Part shown: in pieces, positions 63,873 through 64,000 of the stretch | How the letters are laid out: each line of letters starts with the position of its first letter | Position numbering within the stretch: the first letter of the stretch is position 1 | IMG/VR virus record: IMGVR_UViG_3300036715_002961 | Location: 24,801 to 88,800 of that record | Source of the DNA: a virus | Direction: 5' to 3' (one strand) | Length of the DNA: 64,000 nt | Notes under the pieces: model-generated | Databases searched by the model: none | What the model saw: only the letters and a program-made list of their open reading frames with translations | What the model was told of the DNA's origin: nothing | Position numbers and translations under genes: made by a program

Positions 63873-64000
63873 CTACTCGTGGCAGACGTGCGGGACGCCA
63901 AAAAACTTGACGATCTTCTCTTTGTCTTCCGGCTTTTCCTTCATTTCGATCCGCTTGGGGAACGTGTGAAGGTTGACGCGAATCGGGATGACGCGCTTGT
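63873..64000 (-). CDS. Partial gene at right edge
   Basis: The last 42 codons of a gene that enters from beyond 64000. Ends with H-V-C-H-E and TAG. It is in the same frame as the SSB-like gene, with the amber stop between them. Too short to classify. Confidence 0.6.
   Translation of the reverse strand, partial: KRVIPIRVNLHTFPKRIEMKEKPEDKEKIVKFFGVPHVCHE

Noticed and set aside
1-64000. Prophage attachment site or integrase
   Set aside because: No integrase, excisionase or repressor is visible and no direct repeat pair resembles attachment sites.

Overview
This window is the interior of a high-GC, tailed double-stranded DNA phage genome. Both ends cut through genes, so the genome is longer than 64 kb. 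Every gene I can support reads on the minus strand, so 'upstream' below means higher coordinates. A sheath, tail tube, frameshifting tail chaperone and short tape measure (about 617 residues) mark a contractile-tail (myovirus-like) particle. Peptidoglycan enzymes, two or three lipoprotein-like signal sequences and base composition fit a Gram-negative high-GC host. The Cys-rich lipoproteins recall Myxococcota, but that is inference. I see no integrase, no lysogeny repressor and no DNA polymerase.

Layout from high to low coordinates. (1) 64.0-56.5 kb, replication and recombination: an SSB-like protein with the DDEIPF tail, a tRNA-like sequence, RecA, an SbcD-like nuclease, an SbcC-like ATPase, a PD-(D/E)XK nuclease and a ParB-like protein. 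(2) 56.5-36.5 kb, accessory and early region: about 45 mostly small genes joined by 4-base ATGA/GTGA overlaps. It includes a sigma-region-4-like protein, MT-A70 and D12 adenine methylases, a MazG-like protein, an HEVMH metallopeptidase-like protein and a DnaA-domain-IV-like protein. Nine near-identical promoters drive it, each with TTGCGC, exactly 17 bases, then a T-A-rich -10. Most are followed by a leader hairpin whose stem covaries around a GAAGAA-type loop. (3) 36.5-32 kb: packaging genes (candidate small terminase, large terminase) and small membrane or coiled-coil proteins. (4) 32-27.8 kb: an operon of three ParB-like proteins, a TET/JBP-type 2-oxoglutarate dioxygenase, a PIG-L deacetylase and a GT-A glycosyltransferase. 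This is the signature of cytosine hypermodification: 5-methylcytosine is oxidised, glycosylated and the sugar edited. (5) 27.8-16.8 kb: a papain-like protease, a lipoprotein, fibres and spikes, a GH25 lysozyme, a lysozyme-like muramidase and an SGNH esterase. (6) 16.8-6.6 kb: portal, MuF protein, scaffold, major capsid protein and neck proteins. (7) 6.6-0 kb: sheath, tube, chaperone with -1 frameshift, tape measure and the start of a baseplate gene.

Two genome-wide signals are not explained by gene content. A 13-base sequence GGAACCCGGGTTC, the core of a perfect palindrome, occurs 14 times exactly and twice with one change, spaced roughly every 1-9 kb. It lies both between genes and inside genes in all three reading frames, so selection is on the DNA. 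Upstream of the tail chaperone, two interleaved inverted repeats (15/15 and 12/13 pairs) would form an H-type pseudoknot that covers the ribosome binding site.

The best candidate for an under-described system is the ParB-ParB-TET-PIG-L-glycosyltransferase operon. Its methyltransferase partner is not in this window.
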